Origin: Paenibacillus glycanilyticus
Lineage (GTDB): Bacteria > Bacillota > Bacilli > Paenibacillales > Paenibacillaceae
Direction: 5' to 3'
Assembly (NCBI RefSeq): GCF_030161375.1
Contig: NZ_BSSQ01000001.1
Span: forward strand, 650,672 to 714,671
Length of the DNA: 64,000 nucleotides
Each line of letters starts with the position of its first letter. Position 1 is the stretch's first letter. The notes under the pieces are model-generated. The model was not told the origin of the DNA and did no database searches. It saw only the letters and a list, made by a program, of their open reading frames with translations. Positions 1-9,617 of this stretch are shown here, one piece after another. The translations under genes and the position numbers were made by a program.

Positions 1-3000
1 AGATGCGTTACAGGAGGCGTATTCAAGATGAAATATACGATGTTGCTGTCATCCGACCAGTAGCCTTTGGAGTAGACTCGGCCTTGCACTTTTACTTTTC
101 TGCCCTGTTGAATGTTCTCATCAAGAACAAAAGAGGTGTCATCGCCAGGGTAGGTTCCTTCCATGATAGCCGCCCCGTTGTCCACATAGGACACTTTGAG
201 ATAGAACTGCTCCTGCGGATCATGATCTTCATCGCTGTATGTCCATCGCAATGTTGGCTCGCTGGCCAGCAAAGTTGGACTCGTTAACGTTCCGCTAGGA
301 TAAGTAATGTTCATCTGCGGCCGATGCTGATTGGCTTGCGGAAGGGCATCTTTATACACCCGTGTCTCAACCCAATAGGACCACACGCCAAAACCGTCTT
401 GCACTTGTTCTTGAATGATCAGTTCTACGCCAGGTCGAGTATATAACTCCCTCTCTCCGGCCGTCCACGCCGCTTCATCTGCCCACCTTGTCCGGAACTT
501 CCGGTCTGCCAAGTAATCCGGGATATCCGGATCGTAGGAAGTGTCATAGGTTGAATAATCGAGCGTTTCTCCTTCCGGATACACAATGCCCGTAAACCGG
601 ACATCCGGCTCAGCAACTGGGCGGCGATGCACATAGAGCTGTTTGGTTACCGGTTCCGACCACTGTTCGTACTCTTCCATGCCCGGATTATCTTTTGCCT
701 TAAACGAAATATCATAAAGGCCCGGCTTGTCCAGAGACGAGAGCGCCTCATCGAAAGATTCCCCGTCATATTCACTCAGACCAAGCGAGTTGGAGAAATA
801 ATCCGGATCATGCTCATAACCCCATTCTTCCTCGGCTTCTAGATCTTTTTCGATATCATCAAAAAGCTTGTCATACTTAATCGCTTCGCCAACGAGAACG
901 GATTGATGGGTCTCCTCGATGTAATAGTCACCATAGTTTTTCACCTTCACATCGCTAAACTTCGCTTGCTGCTGCCCAATAGACATGAGGCCTACTGACC
1001 CTTTGCCATATGTTTTGTCTGAAATTTCAATTAATTCGGCATGATTAATAGATACGCGCAAAGTTCCATTGCTTGCTTCCAGTTCAAACGGGTACGTAAT
1101 AAATGGCGATCTTGGGTAATTTACTGATTGAAGAATCGTTTTGGTGCCGGCTACAACTTTGAATAAGATCAGCTTGTCCTTCGTCCATTCGGCTGCGTAC
1201 ATGTTTTTCCCGTCCTGAATGTGAATCGCAGCGCCAACCGGCTTATCATTCGCCACGTCATTAACGGCAACATTGAAGGAAAGACGATCGTTCTTCAGCT
1301 TAACAGCCGGATCATACCATAAGCCTGCCCATGAGGAATCGATGATTTCCACGGTGTTATCGTCAACTTTTTTCGGAAATCCACTTCCACCGTTCGCTGG
1401 CACAAAAGGAAATACATAGTATCCTTTATCTGCATTACTGTACGGAGTAAAGAAATAGATCGATCCATCCGGCATGATTTGTGACGACTGATTAAAATCT
1501 TTTGTTGTAGACATCTGAGGCATTCCATTAGAGAGTGTTTTGCTTACAAATTTTCTTGTAGATGTGCCTTCCGCAATCGTAATGTTTGCCATGACGTTTT
1601 GAGTGGGGTAGTTATCCGCAACATACAAACCAGGAACTATCATTTTGCCGTCTGGCGTCCCGAAGGTCTTATAGTTGGTTACCGTTGTTTGCTGACCAGT
1701 GCCATCATTAATGGAATAGTTATTTCCGGCCTTATCGTAGATGCGCGATTTCGTATTGTAGGTACCAGCGGTAAATACACTACCGTCCGTCCTTACTAAC
1801 GGCGTGCCTACCCCTTCAATAGATTTATAACTAAACTTGCCGCAATACATTCCGCAGTCTTGCCAATTTTCAAGTGAGCCTCCGCCGGTATTGGTTAATG
1901 TACCATGCGTCTGATCGAACCTGACGACTTGAAATCCAACGCTCATGGTTGTCGTTGATCCCGCGTAATAATCGCCTCTATTAAAATAAAGATATTTGTA
2001 GTGGGTGTTAGGATCATAAGTATTCACCCAATCATCGCTTGCGGTTACAAAGGAGTCTTCTCCTTTGGAGTAGCCTACCCTCATCGAGCTCAACAACGCT
2101 TTATCCGAATCGACAGCTATTAAATAATCATTGCTTCCATCCCACGTCGTTTCTGCGATATACGTCATATAAAAGTCGCCATCCGAGTCTATCGTCCCTC
2201 TGAACCGTTGTAAAAAAGTCGGAATATAAGCTTCTTTCTCTCTCGATAGGTTCCAAGCGACCGAATTAGAAACGGTATCTATCTTCGCAACGTTTACTTG
2301 TATGGACGTCCTGTTATCCGGCCGAGTTACGTAAGCTAAATAAATAGATTTACCGTTCTCCGTAACCTCAAAGTATTGAACACTTGCTATCGGATCCGTT
2401 ACAGGAAGCTTATATTGCCCCGTTACATCTCCTTGATTGTTAAATCTGGTTATATCGATGCCCGTAAGGTCGGTCTTCTGAAAATAGAAATTTTCCGATT
2501 TATCGACTCCTAGATATAAATAATTTTCCTCAAATGGCATGGAAAATCTGCGTAGTTCAGTCCCTGTGTTGGCTTCCCTTTCTATTGCGAACGCTGTTCC
2601 AGCAGGTCCTGCATACGAACTATTTCCTTCTAATGTATAGATCCGATGTCCTCCATAAAGACGCGGAATAATGGTGCCCGAAGTTAATAACCAAGGATTC
2701 AAAGGAGTAATATCCGAAGCCAAGTTATATTTGGATCTCCCGTTTGAACCAAGACCCATATTCGGGAAATTAATAAAGAAGTCTGCATATATAGCTTTTT
2801 TCGTAAGCAACGAAGCATTTGATGCTTGCCATCCCGTGCTGTTGTTCGCATCCAGCGAATATGGCTTAATCAACTTCCATGAACGCATGATAGATTCGCC
2901 CGTATACGCCAAATCTTCCGGCTGGCTGTCGCCCCCTTGCTCAGGTTGCTGTGTAAGGCCTGACACATCGAAATCTACATAAGGCGCATAATTCAACACA

Positions 3001-5165
3001 TTTGTTGCGGCTACTCCTGAATCTGCAGAGAGGCCATAATCTTCAATTACCTTCGCTCTATACTGCCTCTTTCCAACTGTTGTGTACGTGATCGGATATG
3101 TATCCTGATAGGCTCCTGAATAAATAATAGTCCATGGCTCTTCCTCATAATTACCGTCGTTATCATGATCATACCGTTCTTCAAGCTGCATGTCGGTAAT
3201 TGTATCGCCGTCTACGCTTTCCGCATCAATAAAGATCATGGACTCGTTGAAACGATACGTTTGTTCGGGAGCCATTAAGTTAACAATAGGGGGCTGGTCA
3301 GGGACAACTTCGAGAAGATGCTTCCCCCATTCGCTCTCGCGGCCTTGGGAGTCAAATACTTTGCCTTCAATAGAATAATTGCCGAGATTCGCAGGACCTT
3401 TCGCAGGCCATCCGTCTGTATAGCCAGCTTCTCCGACCTTTTTGTAGCGCATTTGGTTTTTGGAAAAATCAATCGTAATTCCGCGACTTGCTAACGGTGT
3501 GTATGAATTGAGCAAATGAAATACATTTGCGAAGTCTCTTCCTTGAATGACCTTGGACGGCCCCGTTACAACAGCAACCGGTTTTGGGTCAATAACTTGA
3601 AGAGTAGCAGTATCTTGTCTAGTCTCCGTACCGTTGGACACCGTGATCTTAGCCGTATAAAAACCTGGCTTATCAAATTTCACATCGGGATAGCGGTATT
3701 GGCTACTATCGGTTATTACTTCCTGCAAGTTGCTTGAGAATGTCCAACTCATGGAGGTATAGCCATCAGAGTTATTATTTAGCGTTGATTGTTCTCCATT
3801 GATGATGGTGTTAGGGATAAACTCGATATCTGCCGTAACCGGTGGTGCCGGCGGAGGAGTTGGTGTTCCTCCCGGGTCCGGAGTGGACGTGCCCGGCCTA
3901 ACAACCGTAGTTGAACATTCAATCGGCTGCTCGGCTGTTGTGCCATCGGTAAAGTTGATCCGAGCACGCATCACCCATGTTTCGATGTAAGTGTCTGCAC
4001 CGTCCAGTTTGGACTTCGATATTGTGAAATTGAATTTCTGAGTGATCTTGTCTAGCCCATACCCGACAGTTGATGTTGTGTACTGGCTGCCGTCAGTGGC
4101 TCGACCGTAAACCGTCCAGTTCTTGACGGTTTTTGTTCCTTTGCCCGCGAGCTCGGCGGTCAAAGTTGCCGTGACGGGAATATCCTTGTCGGCAAAAGTA
4201 ATCGTGTCCGGCTCAGCCGTGCAATCGCAAGTTACGGTTGGCGTGTCGGGAGTAGGGATCGGTTCGTAGGTAACTCGGACTTCGCCTTCGTAGTAGTAGG
4301 TCTCGGCGGACCATTCCAAAGCCGTCTGCATTAAATATCTTTGTGCAATTGCATTACCAGAGCATCCTGAACAAGTGTCTTCATCAAGATAGGTGCTTTT
4401 TATTGGGGGTATAGCGACAGTAAGCTGGCCTTTGCCTGTCATTCCCTTTCCCTTACTCTCAACTCGATGTTGTCCTCTTCCGATTGGTGTTGCCTTGATT
4501 ACAGCAACAGAATCTTGAATTAATCCTGTTTTATAGACACTGCTACCATCAATCGGAGAAGTGAAGTAAACAGGCGGGTCTACTCCATCACTAATAGCTT
4601 TAATCCATCCATCGCTCGCTCTAAGATTACTGCTGATAGTTATTCCATTATCATCTTTTGCTGGTAATAAACCAGGACATGTTGATAGATTTCCGCTCCA
4701 ACAAGCATCTCCTAATCGAGGCGTTACGTTATATGGTCCAACCTTGTTACCTTCAATTACCCACTGTTTTCCATTAGCTCTTCGATTTATTACAGCATAC
4801 ATATCGGACTGTAGACCAGTAGCAATAACTTTGATTTTTGTTCCTTTAATCTTACTCAACAGTAATTTACTACTTGTAACGGATCCTGTTGTCTGCTGCG
4901 TTAGTTTTAGCTTCCCGTTATTATCTGCGACCATCATCCATAATTGATAAGACTTAGGTTTATATCCGGATGGCACTGTTAAATCTATTACAAAATTAGA
5001 TAATAAAGAATTTGCATTATATTTTTCGCTAGCCTTAAAAGATACGGTTTCTGTTTTAATACTGGTCAATTCGTTAGCTGCACTGGCCTTCAATTGAAAG
5101 TTAAAGATGCTACATATTAATGCTAAGATAAGAATCTGTGATAGTATCCTAGTTAATGTGCCCAA
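1..5165 (-). CDS. giant secreted multidomain protein with PKD/Ig-like domains (3' end outside window)
   Basis: A single minus-strand frame stays open from a TTG at 5165 to the window edge, at least 1721 codons with no stop, so the C-terminus is missing. I read the frame directly at several points (near 5100, 3850, 2165 and 1-90) and it is the same frame each time. The N-terminus is a signal peptide (hydrophobic run ILILALICSIF, then KASAA). A Pro/Gly linker (GGTPTPPPAPP) lies near residue 430. It is followed by a PKD-like domain (about 440-525), a second Ig/PKD-like domain (about 625-720), a long beta-rich propeller-like stretch (about 755-1220), a LamG/concanavalin-like domain (about 1280-1410) and fibronectin-like sequence at the edge (about 1610-1721). 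The start overlaps the SLH gene by 13 bases, suggesting translational coupling. There is no ATG option; the GAAGGA stretch is only 3 bases from the TTG, so the exact start is unsure. Role unknown; a cell-surface or extracellular structural or adhesive function is an inference. Confidence 0.85.
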   Translation of the reverse strand, partial: MGTLTRILSQILILALICSIFNFQLKASAANELTSIKTETVSFKASEKYNANSLLSNFVIDLTVPSGYKPKSYQLWMMVADNNGKLKLTQQTTGSVTSSKLLLSKIKGTKIKVIATGLQSDMYAVINRRANGKQWVIEGNKVGPYNVTPRLGDACWSGNLSTCPGLLPAKDDNGITISSNLRASDGWIKAISDGVDPPVYFTSPIDGSSVYKTGLIQDSVAVIKATPIGRGQHRVESKGKGMTGKGQLTVAIPPIKSTYLDEDTCSGCSGNAIAQRYLMQTALEWSAETYYYEGEVRVTYEPIPTPDTPTVTCDCTAEPDTITFADKDIPVTATLTAELAGKGTKTVKNWTVYGRATDGSQYTTSTVGYGLDKITQKFNFTISKSKLDGADTYIETWVMRARINFTDGTTAEQPIECSTTVVRPGTSTPDPGGTPTPPPAPPVTADIEFIPNTIINGEQSTLNNNSDGYTSMSWTFSSNLQEVITDSSQYRYPDVKFDKPGFYTAKITVSNGTETRQDTATLQVIDPKPVAVVTGPSKVIQGRDFANVFHLLNSYTPLASRGITIDFSKNQMRYKKVGEAGYTDGWPAKGPANLGNYSIEGKVFDSQGRESEWGKHLLEVVPDQPPIVNLMAPEQTYRFNESMIFIDAESVDGDTITDMQLEERYDHDNDGNYEEEPWTIIYSGAYQDTYPITYTTVGKRQYRAKVIEDYGLSADSGVAATNVLNYAPYVDFDVSGLTQQPEQGGDSQPEDLAYTGESIMRSWKLIKPYSLDANNSTGWQASNASLLTKKAIYADFFINFPNMGLGSNGRSKYNLASDITPLNPWLLTSGTIIPRLYGGHRIYTLEGNSSYAGPAGTAFAIEREANTGTELRRFSMPFEENYLYLGVDKSENFYFQKTDLTGIDITRFNNQGDVTGQYKLPVTDPIASVQYFEVTENGKSIYLAYVTRPDNRTSIQVNVAKIDTVSNSVAWNLSREKEAYIPTFLQRFRGTIDSDGDFYMTYIAETTWDGSNDYLIAVDSDKALLSSMRVGYSKGEDSFVTASDDWVNTYDPNTHYKYLYFNRGDYYAGSTTTMSVGFQVVRFDQTHGTLTNTGGGSLENWQDCGMYCGKFSYKSIEGVGTPLVRTDGSVFTAGTYNTKSRIYDKAGNNYSINDGTGQQTTVTNYKTFGTPDGKMIVPGLYVADNYPTQNVMANITIAEGTSTRKFVSKTLSNGMPQMSTTKDFNQSSQIMPDGSIYFFTPYSNADKGYYVFPFVPANGGSGFPKKVDDNTVEIIDSSWAGLWYDPAVKLKNDRLSFNVAVNDVANDKPVGAAIHIQDGKNMYAAEWTKDKLILFKVVAGTKTILQSVNYPRSPFITYPFELEASNGTLRVSINHAELIEISDKTYGKGSVGLMSIGQQQAKFSDVKVKNYGDYYIEETHQSVLVGEAIKYDKLFDDIEKDLEAEEEWGYEHDPDYFSNSLGLSEYDGESFDEALSSLDKPGLYDISFKAKDNPGMEEYEQWSEPVTKQLYVHRRPVAEPDVRFTGIVYPEGETLDYSTYDTSYDPDIPDYLADRKFRTRWADEAAWTAGERELYTRPGVELIIQEQVQDGFGVWSYWVETRVYKDALPQANQHRPQMNITYPSGTLTSPTLLASEPTLRWTYSDEDHDPQEQFYLKVSYVDNGAAIMEGTYPGDDTSFVLDENIQQGRKVKVQGRVYSKGYWSDDSNIVYFILNTPPVTH

Positions 5166-6385
5166 TGATCCTTCACATCCGTCAAGTAGATTTGTTCGCC
5201 ACTTCCGAATGCAACATTATACCGAACTAAATGAATTGGAAGTCCACCATACTTTAAAATCTGAGCTTGAACATACTTCTTAGGTATAAGCTCAAACAAG
5301 TAATTATGTGCCAGACTATTAATTTTACTAAATGTGAAAACTTTCTTATTATAGAAGAGACCTTCCCTTTCAAATAGTTTTCCATCCTCATACATATACT
5401 GCTGTGTAAGATCAATCGTACCTGCATTTCCTTCTGTATACGTGTAAAAACTACTACTCATCGAAATTCCAGTCCCATCCGCAACCAAACTCTTCCCAAT
5501 CAACTTATAAGCAAAGACATAACCATCACTTGGCTTATCGCTTTTATTCACTGGATAGTATGTAGCCCCCTTCAAATACTCCGCATAATACCCCTTCGTA
5601 TCCGCAGGGTCTAGAATAATAAGCTTATCAATCGTCACGTTATACTTCTTGCTGATGTCCACCGAATAAGGCAGCTTCACCAGATCGTTTTGATTAAACA
5701 TCGTGATCATATTATGGCGGTGCCAAGCGATTTCGGCGGCGCTGGAAGCGCCTTGGTCGACGGTCAACGTGCCGCCGCCCGCCAGCTTCAGCAGCCTTGT
5801 CACCAGTACCGCGGCTTCCGCGCGGGTTGTTGTACCTTCGGTATTGATACTCTCCGCTTTTGTCCCGGAACGGGACAGGATCCCCTTGTTCACGGCTCGG
5901 AACATGAGCTCGGACGCGGTTAATTTCTTGCCGCGGTAATCGGCGTATCCGCCACGGACAGCGAGTTTGGCCATTTCGTTACGCGTAGCCGAATTGTTCA
6001 AATTGCCCGGGTAATCCCCTTCCATATAAATGCCCGCCTTGGACAAAGCCGTCTGATAAGGCGTATACCACGCCGATCCGCCTGCGCCAACTTCGACTTT
6101 GAACGTCATTGCCATTGCTTTTAACAATTCCGCCCGCGTTATCGTATGATTGGGCTTGAAGGAACCATCAGGGTAACCGTTAAGCACCCCCGCATGTACT
6201 GCCGTTTCAATGGAAGACTGCGCCCAATGCCCGTCGATATCGGTAAAGGAAGGTTTAGCTTTCACCTCAACTGCAACTGCAGCCGCGGCCTCGGCGCTCC
6301 CCCCTTTGCTTGCCATACTCCATCCAGCCAAACTCCCCGCCGCAACCACACCGGCAAGTACAATGGAAACCACGTCTTTTCTCAC
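5153..6385 (-). CDS. S-layer homology (SLH) domain surface protein
   Basis: 410 residues beginning with a GTG behind AAGGAG. It has a signal peptide (residues 1-36, ending AEAAAA) and three SLH repeats: about 47-91 (FTDIDGHWAQ...NGYPDGSFKPN...TRAELLKAM), 105-150 and 155-200. In Bacillota such SLH triplets bind pyruvylated secondary cell-wall polymer and tether the protein to the wall. Residues 205-410 match nothing I recognise. The protein ends in DVKDHWAH, which looks like the first eight residues of a further SLH motif cut off by the stop. The giant secreted protein downstream starts inside this gene's last codons, so the two are probably made together, with this one as a wall anchor; that pairing is inferred. 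Confidence 0.88.
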   Translation of the reverse strand: MRKDVVSIVLAGVVAAGSLAGWSMASKGGSAEAAAAVAVEVKAKPSFTDIDGHWAQSSIETAVHAGVLNGYPDGSFKPNHTITRAELLKAMAMTFKVEVGAGGSAWYTPYQTALSKAGIYMEGDYPGNLNNSATRNEMAKLAVRGGYADYRGKKLTASELMFRAVNKGILSRSGTKAESINTEGTTTRAEAAVLVTRLLKLAGGGTLTVDQGASSAAEIAWHRHNMITMFNQNDLVKLPYSVDISKKYNVTIDKLIILDPADTKGYYAEYLKGATYYPVNKSDKPSDGYVFAYKLIGKSLVADGTGISMSSSFYTYTEGNAGTIDLTQQYMYEDGKLFEREGLFYNKKVFTFSKINSLAHNYLFELIPKKYVQAQILKYGGLPIHLVRYNVAFGSGEQIYLTDVKDHWAH

Positions 6386-6460
6386 AATCTATCATCTCCT
6401 TCTTTGATTTAGCTCTCTCTTTTGCTACTGTTTGCCCTCCGTATCCTCAAATTTGAATAG

Positions 6461-6500
6461 AAAAAAAGCACACAAAAAACCCGTAAGGCTTTTGGCGTGC
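6461..6500 (-). terminator. rho-independent terminator of the GH5 gene
   Basis: On the minus strand an imperfect stem (GCACGCCAAAAGCC pairing with GGGTTTTTTGTGTGC around a short TTAC loop) is followed by seven T residues. It sits about 80 bases after the GH5 stop and upstream of the SLH gene, separating the two units. Confidence 0.8.
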
Positions 6501-6578
6501 TTCGCTCAAAAATTAGTTCTATAATAGCGCATTCTATCATTTTTTGTCAAATGTTACCGTTTATTGTTTATATCGACC

Positions 6579-8204
6579 CTATCTTTCCAGCCGAACCCAT
6601 TCGACCGCAAGCGGACCTCCTTCAGCCTTAATCGTCACGCGGCAGCGGCCCGAAGCCAGTATTACCGGTTCGATCGCAGCAGACTCCTGCCACTCGCCTC
6701 CGCTAAACTCGCATACGCCGGCAAATTGCGTATTCACGCGAATGACCATAACAGCCTCGTCTTCCAACGCTTTTGCGCGTACCGTTACAATGTGCTGAGG
6801 CTCGGCTCCCTCGGGCAAATAAAGCTCATACACCAGCCAGTCGCCTGGCGCGAGCCGAACATGCAGCCAATCTTGCGGTTCCCACGAATGTCCTCCGCCA
6901 TGATGGAAATGCGCTTTCTCCCGCTCGCTGTCCGTGAAGCGGATATCCGTGCCGTCCTCATCACGGAAACCAAGCTGCCTCACCGTCCGCTCCCCTACCC
7001 CGTAACTAATGCCTTCCCCATAATAGCCGTAAAATATAGCCGGAATCCGGATTGGAGTCCGAAACAGCAAGGAACGCACAACCTGCGGGTGATAAACGCA
7101 ACGTTCCAAAGCCAGGTTATCCAAGTAGGTCCACAGAATCCGCTCCGCTTCTTCGGCGCTTGGTTTCTCTCCACCGTTCAAATAAGCAACAAGCTTGTCC
7201 CAGCCACCCGGCATAATAACGGAGCAAGGCGAATTGGTCGTGCTAAGTTTTTTCCAAGTCCAGAAATTCCAAGAGATAGCGCGATCCTCATATAGGCGAA
7301 AAGCCCCTGTGTACCATTCGATATTATTCTCTCCGCCTTCGCCCATATAAATCGGGAGATTAAGCTCCTCGCGTTTGTCCAGGAACTTCTGAATGCTAGC
7401 CGTGTCCGGGCTGTTCCAATACTTATGGAATTGCAGCATCAGATTCTCGTCGATAACCTCGTCAAATACGGACCAGTCCGTCGCCCAATGCGCGCCTTCA
7501 ATAATGATCATATGCCGCTCATCCACCTCGCGGATGGCTTGTACCATCTCCTTGTGCAACGGCATTAACCTGTCATTATATTGGGAATTCCAATCCGGCA
7601 GCGGCTCGTTCAGCAAGTCATAACCGGCTACTATCCACTCATCCTTATAACGTTCCGCCAGCATGCGCCACATGTCGATCGCCATTCTCCGGTAGTTGTC
7701 GTCCAGGAACAATTCCGGCTGATCATGTTCCGAATCGTCGATGTTGGCACCGGTCTGGCCGCCCGGAGCACCATGCAAATCCAGAATGACATACAGCCGG
7801 TGCTCCCGGCACCAGCCAATCGCCCGGTCCAGCAGCGCAAGATGTTTTTCGTTATACTGCTCCGCGCCTTCAAGCATCAGGAACCGCCAATTAATCGGAA
7901 AACGAACCGAATTGAAGCCCTCCTCCGCAATTCGCCGAATATCCGCTTCGGCAATGTACGTGTCGTAGTAACGCTCCCAAAATGACGCCACCTTCTCCTC
8001 GCCAACCAGATCGCGCACCATTTTCTCGATCCGTCTTGGACGGTCTCCGGCCTCCGGAAACTTCCACATATATCCTTCAGGGAGCAACCAGCTCCCGAAT
8101 CCTACCCCGCGCAACAAAATTTCCACGCCTGCGCCATTCACAATCTTTTTGCCTACACGCTTCACAAATCCGTTAACCTCTTGCAATCTCCGATCCGCCA
8201 CCAA
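6579..8204 (-). CDS. glycoside hydrolase family 5 (cellulase/exo-glucanase-like)
   Basis: 541 residues. The (beta/alpha)8 catalytic part spans roughly 20-360, with the GH5 acid/base glutamate in YDLLNEP (about residue 198) and the nucleophile glutamate in YMGEGGEN (about 287). The N-terminal sequence (LRGVGFGSWLLPEGYMW, then FNSVRFPINW) is typical of the exo-1,3-glucanase/cellulase side of GH5. A beta-sandwich-like C-terminal part fills about 400-541. There is no signal peptide, so the enzyme appears cytoplasmic and probably acts on imported oligosaccharides. The start is a TTG with GGGGG six bases upstream; the GTG one codon later is an alternative. It stands alone between two terminators. 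Substrate is not determined. Confidence 0.87.
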   Translation of the reverse strand: MVADRRLQEVNGFVKRVGKKIVNGAGVEILLRGVGFGSWLLPEGYMWKFPEAGDRPRRIEKMVRDLVGEEKVASFWERYYDTYIAEADIRRIAEEGFNSVRFPINWRFLMLEGAEQYNEKHLALLDRAIGWCREHRLYVILDLHGAPGGQTGANIDDSEHDQPELFLDDNYRRMAIDMWRMLAERYKDEWIVAGYDLLNEPLPDWNSQYNDRLMPLHKEMVQAIREVDERHMIIIEGAHWATDWSVFDEVIDENLMLQFHKYWNSPDTASIQKFLDKREELNLPIYMGEGGENNIEWYTGAFRLYEDRAISWNFWTWKKLSTTNSPCSVIMPGGWDKLVAYLNGGEKPSAEEAERILWTYLDNLALERCVYHPQVVRSLLFRTPIRIPAIFYGYYGEGISYGVGERTVRQLGFRDEDGTDIRFTDSEREKAHFHHGGGHSWEPQDWLHVRLAPGDWLVYELYLPEGAEPQHIVTVRAKALEDEAVMVIRVNTQFAGVCEFSGGEWQESAAIEPVILASGRCRVTIKAEGGPLAVEWVRLER

Positions 8205-8249
8205 CGCATTCCCCCTACAATTCGTTCATTCTCCGGTTAGGACAGCGAT

Positions 8250-8293
8250 AAAAAAAAGCGCCTGCCACACGCTGTAATAGCGGTTGCAAGCGC
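8250..8293 (-). terminator. rho-independent terminator after the MFS gene
   Basis: Minus-strand hairpin GCGCTTGCAACCGC / GCGTGTGGCAGGCGC (with G-U pairs) followed by a run of eight T residues, about 80 bases after the stop of the fosmidomycin-resistance-like transporter. Confidence 0.8.
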
Positions 8294-8372
8294 CGTTAAG
8301 GCAACTGTACCAATGGGGTACCGGCATAACAATACCCGGATTTCATGATTGAAGCCAATCTGTTGTCTTCCT

Positions 8373-9590
8373 TTATTCTCGCCGGTCTTTCGGAAGAAAA
8401 ATAGAAAGCAAGCCGATCAGCGGCAGAAAGCTGCTGGCAACGAGCGTATCCAGAATGCCGTAATGGTCGGCTGCCGTTCCGAGCACAATGGAACCAAGTC
8501 CACCAAGACCAAAAGCCAACCCCGTTATGAGACCGGATGCCATGCCCACTTTGCCCGGCAGAAGCTCCTGTGCATACACAACGCTTACGGAGAAGCCGGA
8601 CTGCAGTATAAATCCAAGAACGAACACTACCGGATATACCCAGCCAAGCGACACATGCGGCAGCAACAAGGCAAACGGCGCCGAACCGGCAATCGAGAAC
8701 AACATCATGCGCTTGCGGCCAAACCGGTCTGACAATATGCCGCCGAAAAACGTCCCTAGCACGCCCGCCGCCATAAAAATAAACAACGGCACTTGAGCGG
8801 CTTTGATCGATAGTCCGTACTTATCTTGCAGGTAGAAGTTGTAGAAGCTTCCGATCCCGGCCGCGTACCACGAACGCGCAAAGACCAGAATAACAAGCAG
8901 CGTCAAGGCAAATGCAATGACTTTGCTGTTGTATGGCGATACCGCGGGCGCAGCGCCTGCTTTTTTCTTAACCGGCGCACCGTTCGCCGCAAGCTGAGCC
9001 CCATACCAAGGCACGACCCGCAGAAGCACGATGATGGCTGCCAATGCAAGAAACGTTCCTAGCACGGCGCCACGTTGACCAAGCGGAACAAAAATATACA
9101 TTGTCATCAGCGGAGCAAGCGCTTGGCCGAAGTTGCCGCCAACCTGATAGATCGACTGCGCAAGACCGCGCCGTTCGCCCGCAGCGAAAAACACGACGCG
9201 GGATCCTTCCGGATGGAACACCGCCGAGCCAAAGCCGACGAATACAACCGCGAGGAGCAGCATCCAGAAGCTTGGCGCATAAGCAAGACCCGCCATGCCG
9301 ACGAGACTGCAAGCCATCCCGACGGGCAACATCCAAGGCGCGGGCTTTTTATCCGATAAGATCCCTACAGCAGGCTGCAGCACGGATGACGTCATATTCA
9401 GAGTAAACGCGATCCAGCCGATCTGGCCGAATTTCAGACCAAGCGAATCTTCAAAAATCGGGAACAAGGCAGACACGACGGATTGCATCGCATCATTAAG
9501 CAAATGAACGGAGCTGATGGCAAACAGGATCGAATAGACCGTCCCCAGCTTGACAGCCGGGGAGATTTTCGCCGAATTGCTAACGGACAT
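8373..9590 (-). CDS. fsr: MFS transporter, fosmidomycin resistance (Fsr) type
   Basis: 405 residues with about twelve hydrophobic segments, a typical MFS length. The N-terminal block (SSVHLLNDAMQSVVSALFP, then LGLKFGQIGWIAFTLNMTSS) and the loop GILSDKKPAPWMLP are characteristic of the Fsr family of proton-driven efflux pumps in the cytoplasmic membrane. A second signature GGILSDRFGRKRMM lies near residue 280. It begins 27 bases after the lactonase gene on the same strand and is closed by a strong terminator, so the two probably form an operon. The natural substrate is unknown; family members export fosmidomycin and related compounds. Confidence 0.85.
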   Translation of the reverse strand: MSVSNSAKISPAVKLGTVYSILFAISSVHLLNDAMQSVVSALFPIFEDSLGLKFGQIGWIAFTLNMTSSVLQPAVGILSDKKPAPWMLPVGMACSLVGMAGLAYAPSFWMLLLAVVFVGFGSAVFHPEGSRVVFFAAGERRGLAQSIYQVGGNFGQALAPLMTMYIFVPLGQRGAVLGTFLALAAIIVLLRVVPWYGAQLAANGAPVKKKAGAAPAVSPYNSKVIAFALTLLVILVFARSWYAAGIGSFYNFYLQDKYGLSIKAAQVPLFIFMAAGVLGTFFGGILSDRFGRKRMMLFSIAGSAPFALLLPHVSLGWVYPVVFVLGFILQSGFSVSVVYAQELLPGKVGMASGLITGLAFGLGGLGSIVLGTAADHYGILDTLVASSFLPLIGLLSIFLPKDRRE

Positions 9591-9617
9591 GATGAGTTCC
9601 TTCTTTCCTACCCAAGC

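Noticed and set aside
6564..7295. A 243-codon plus-strand frame inside the GH5 gene
   Set aside because: Shadow of the minus-strand GH5 coding sequence; no SD and no recognisable domain.
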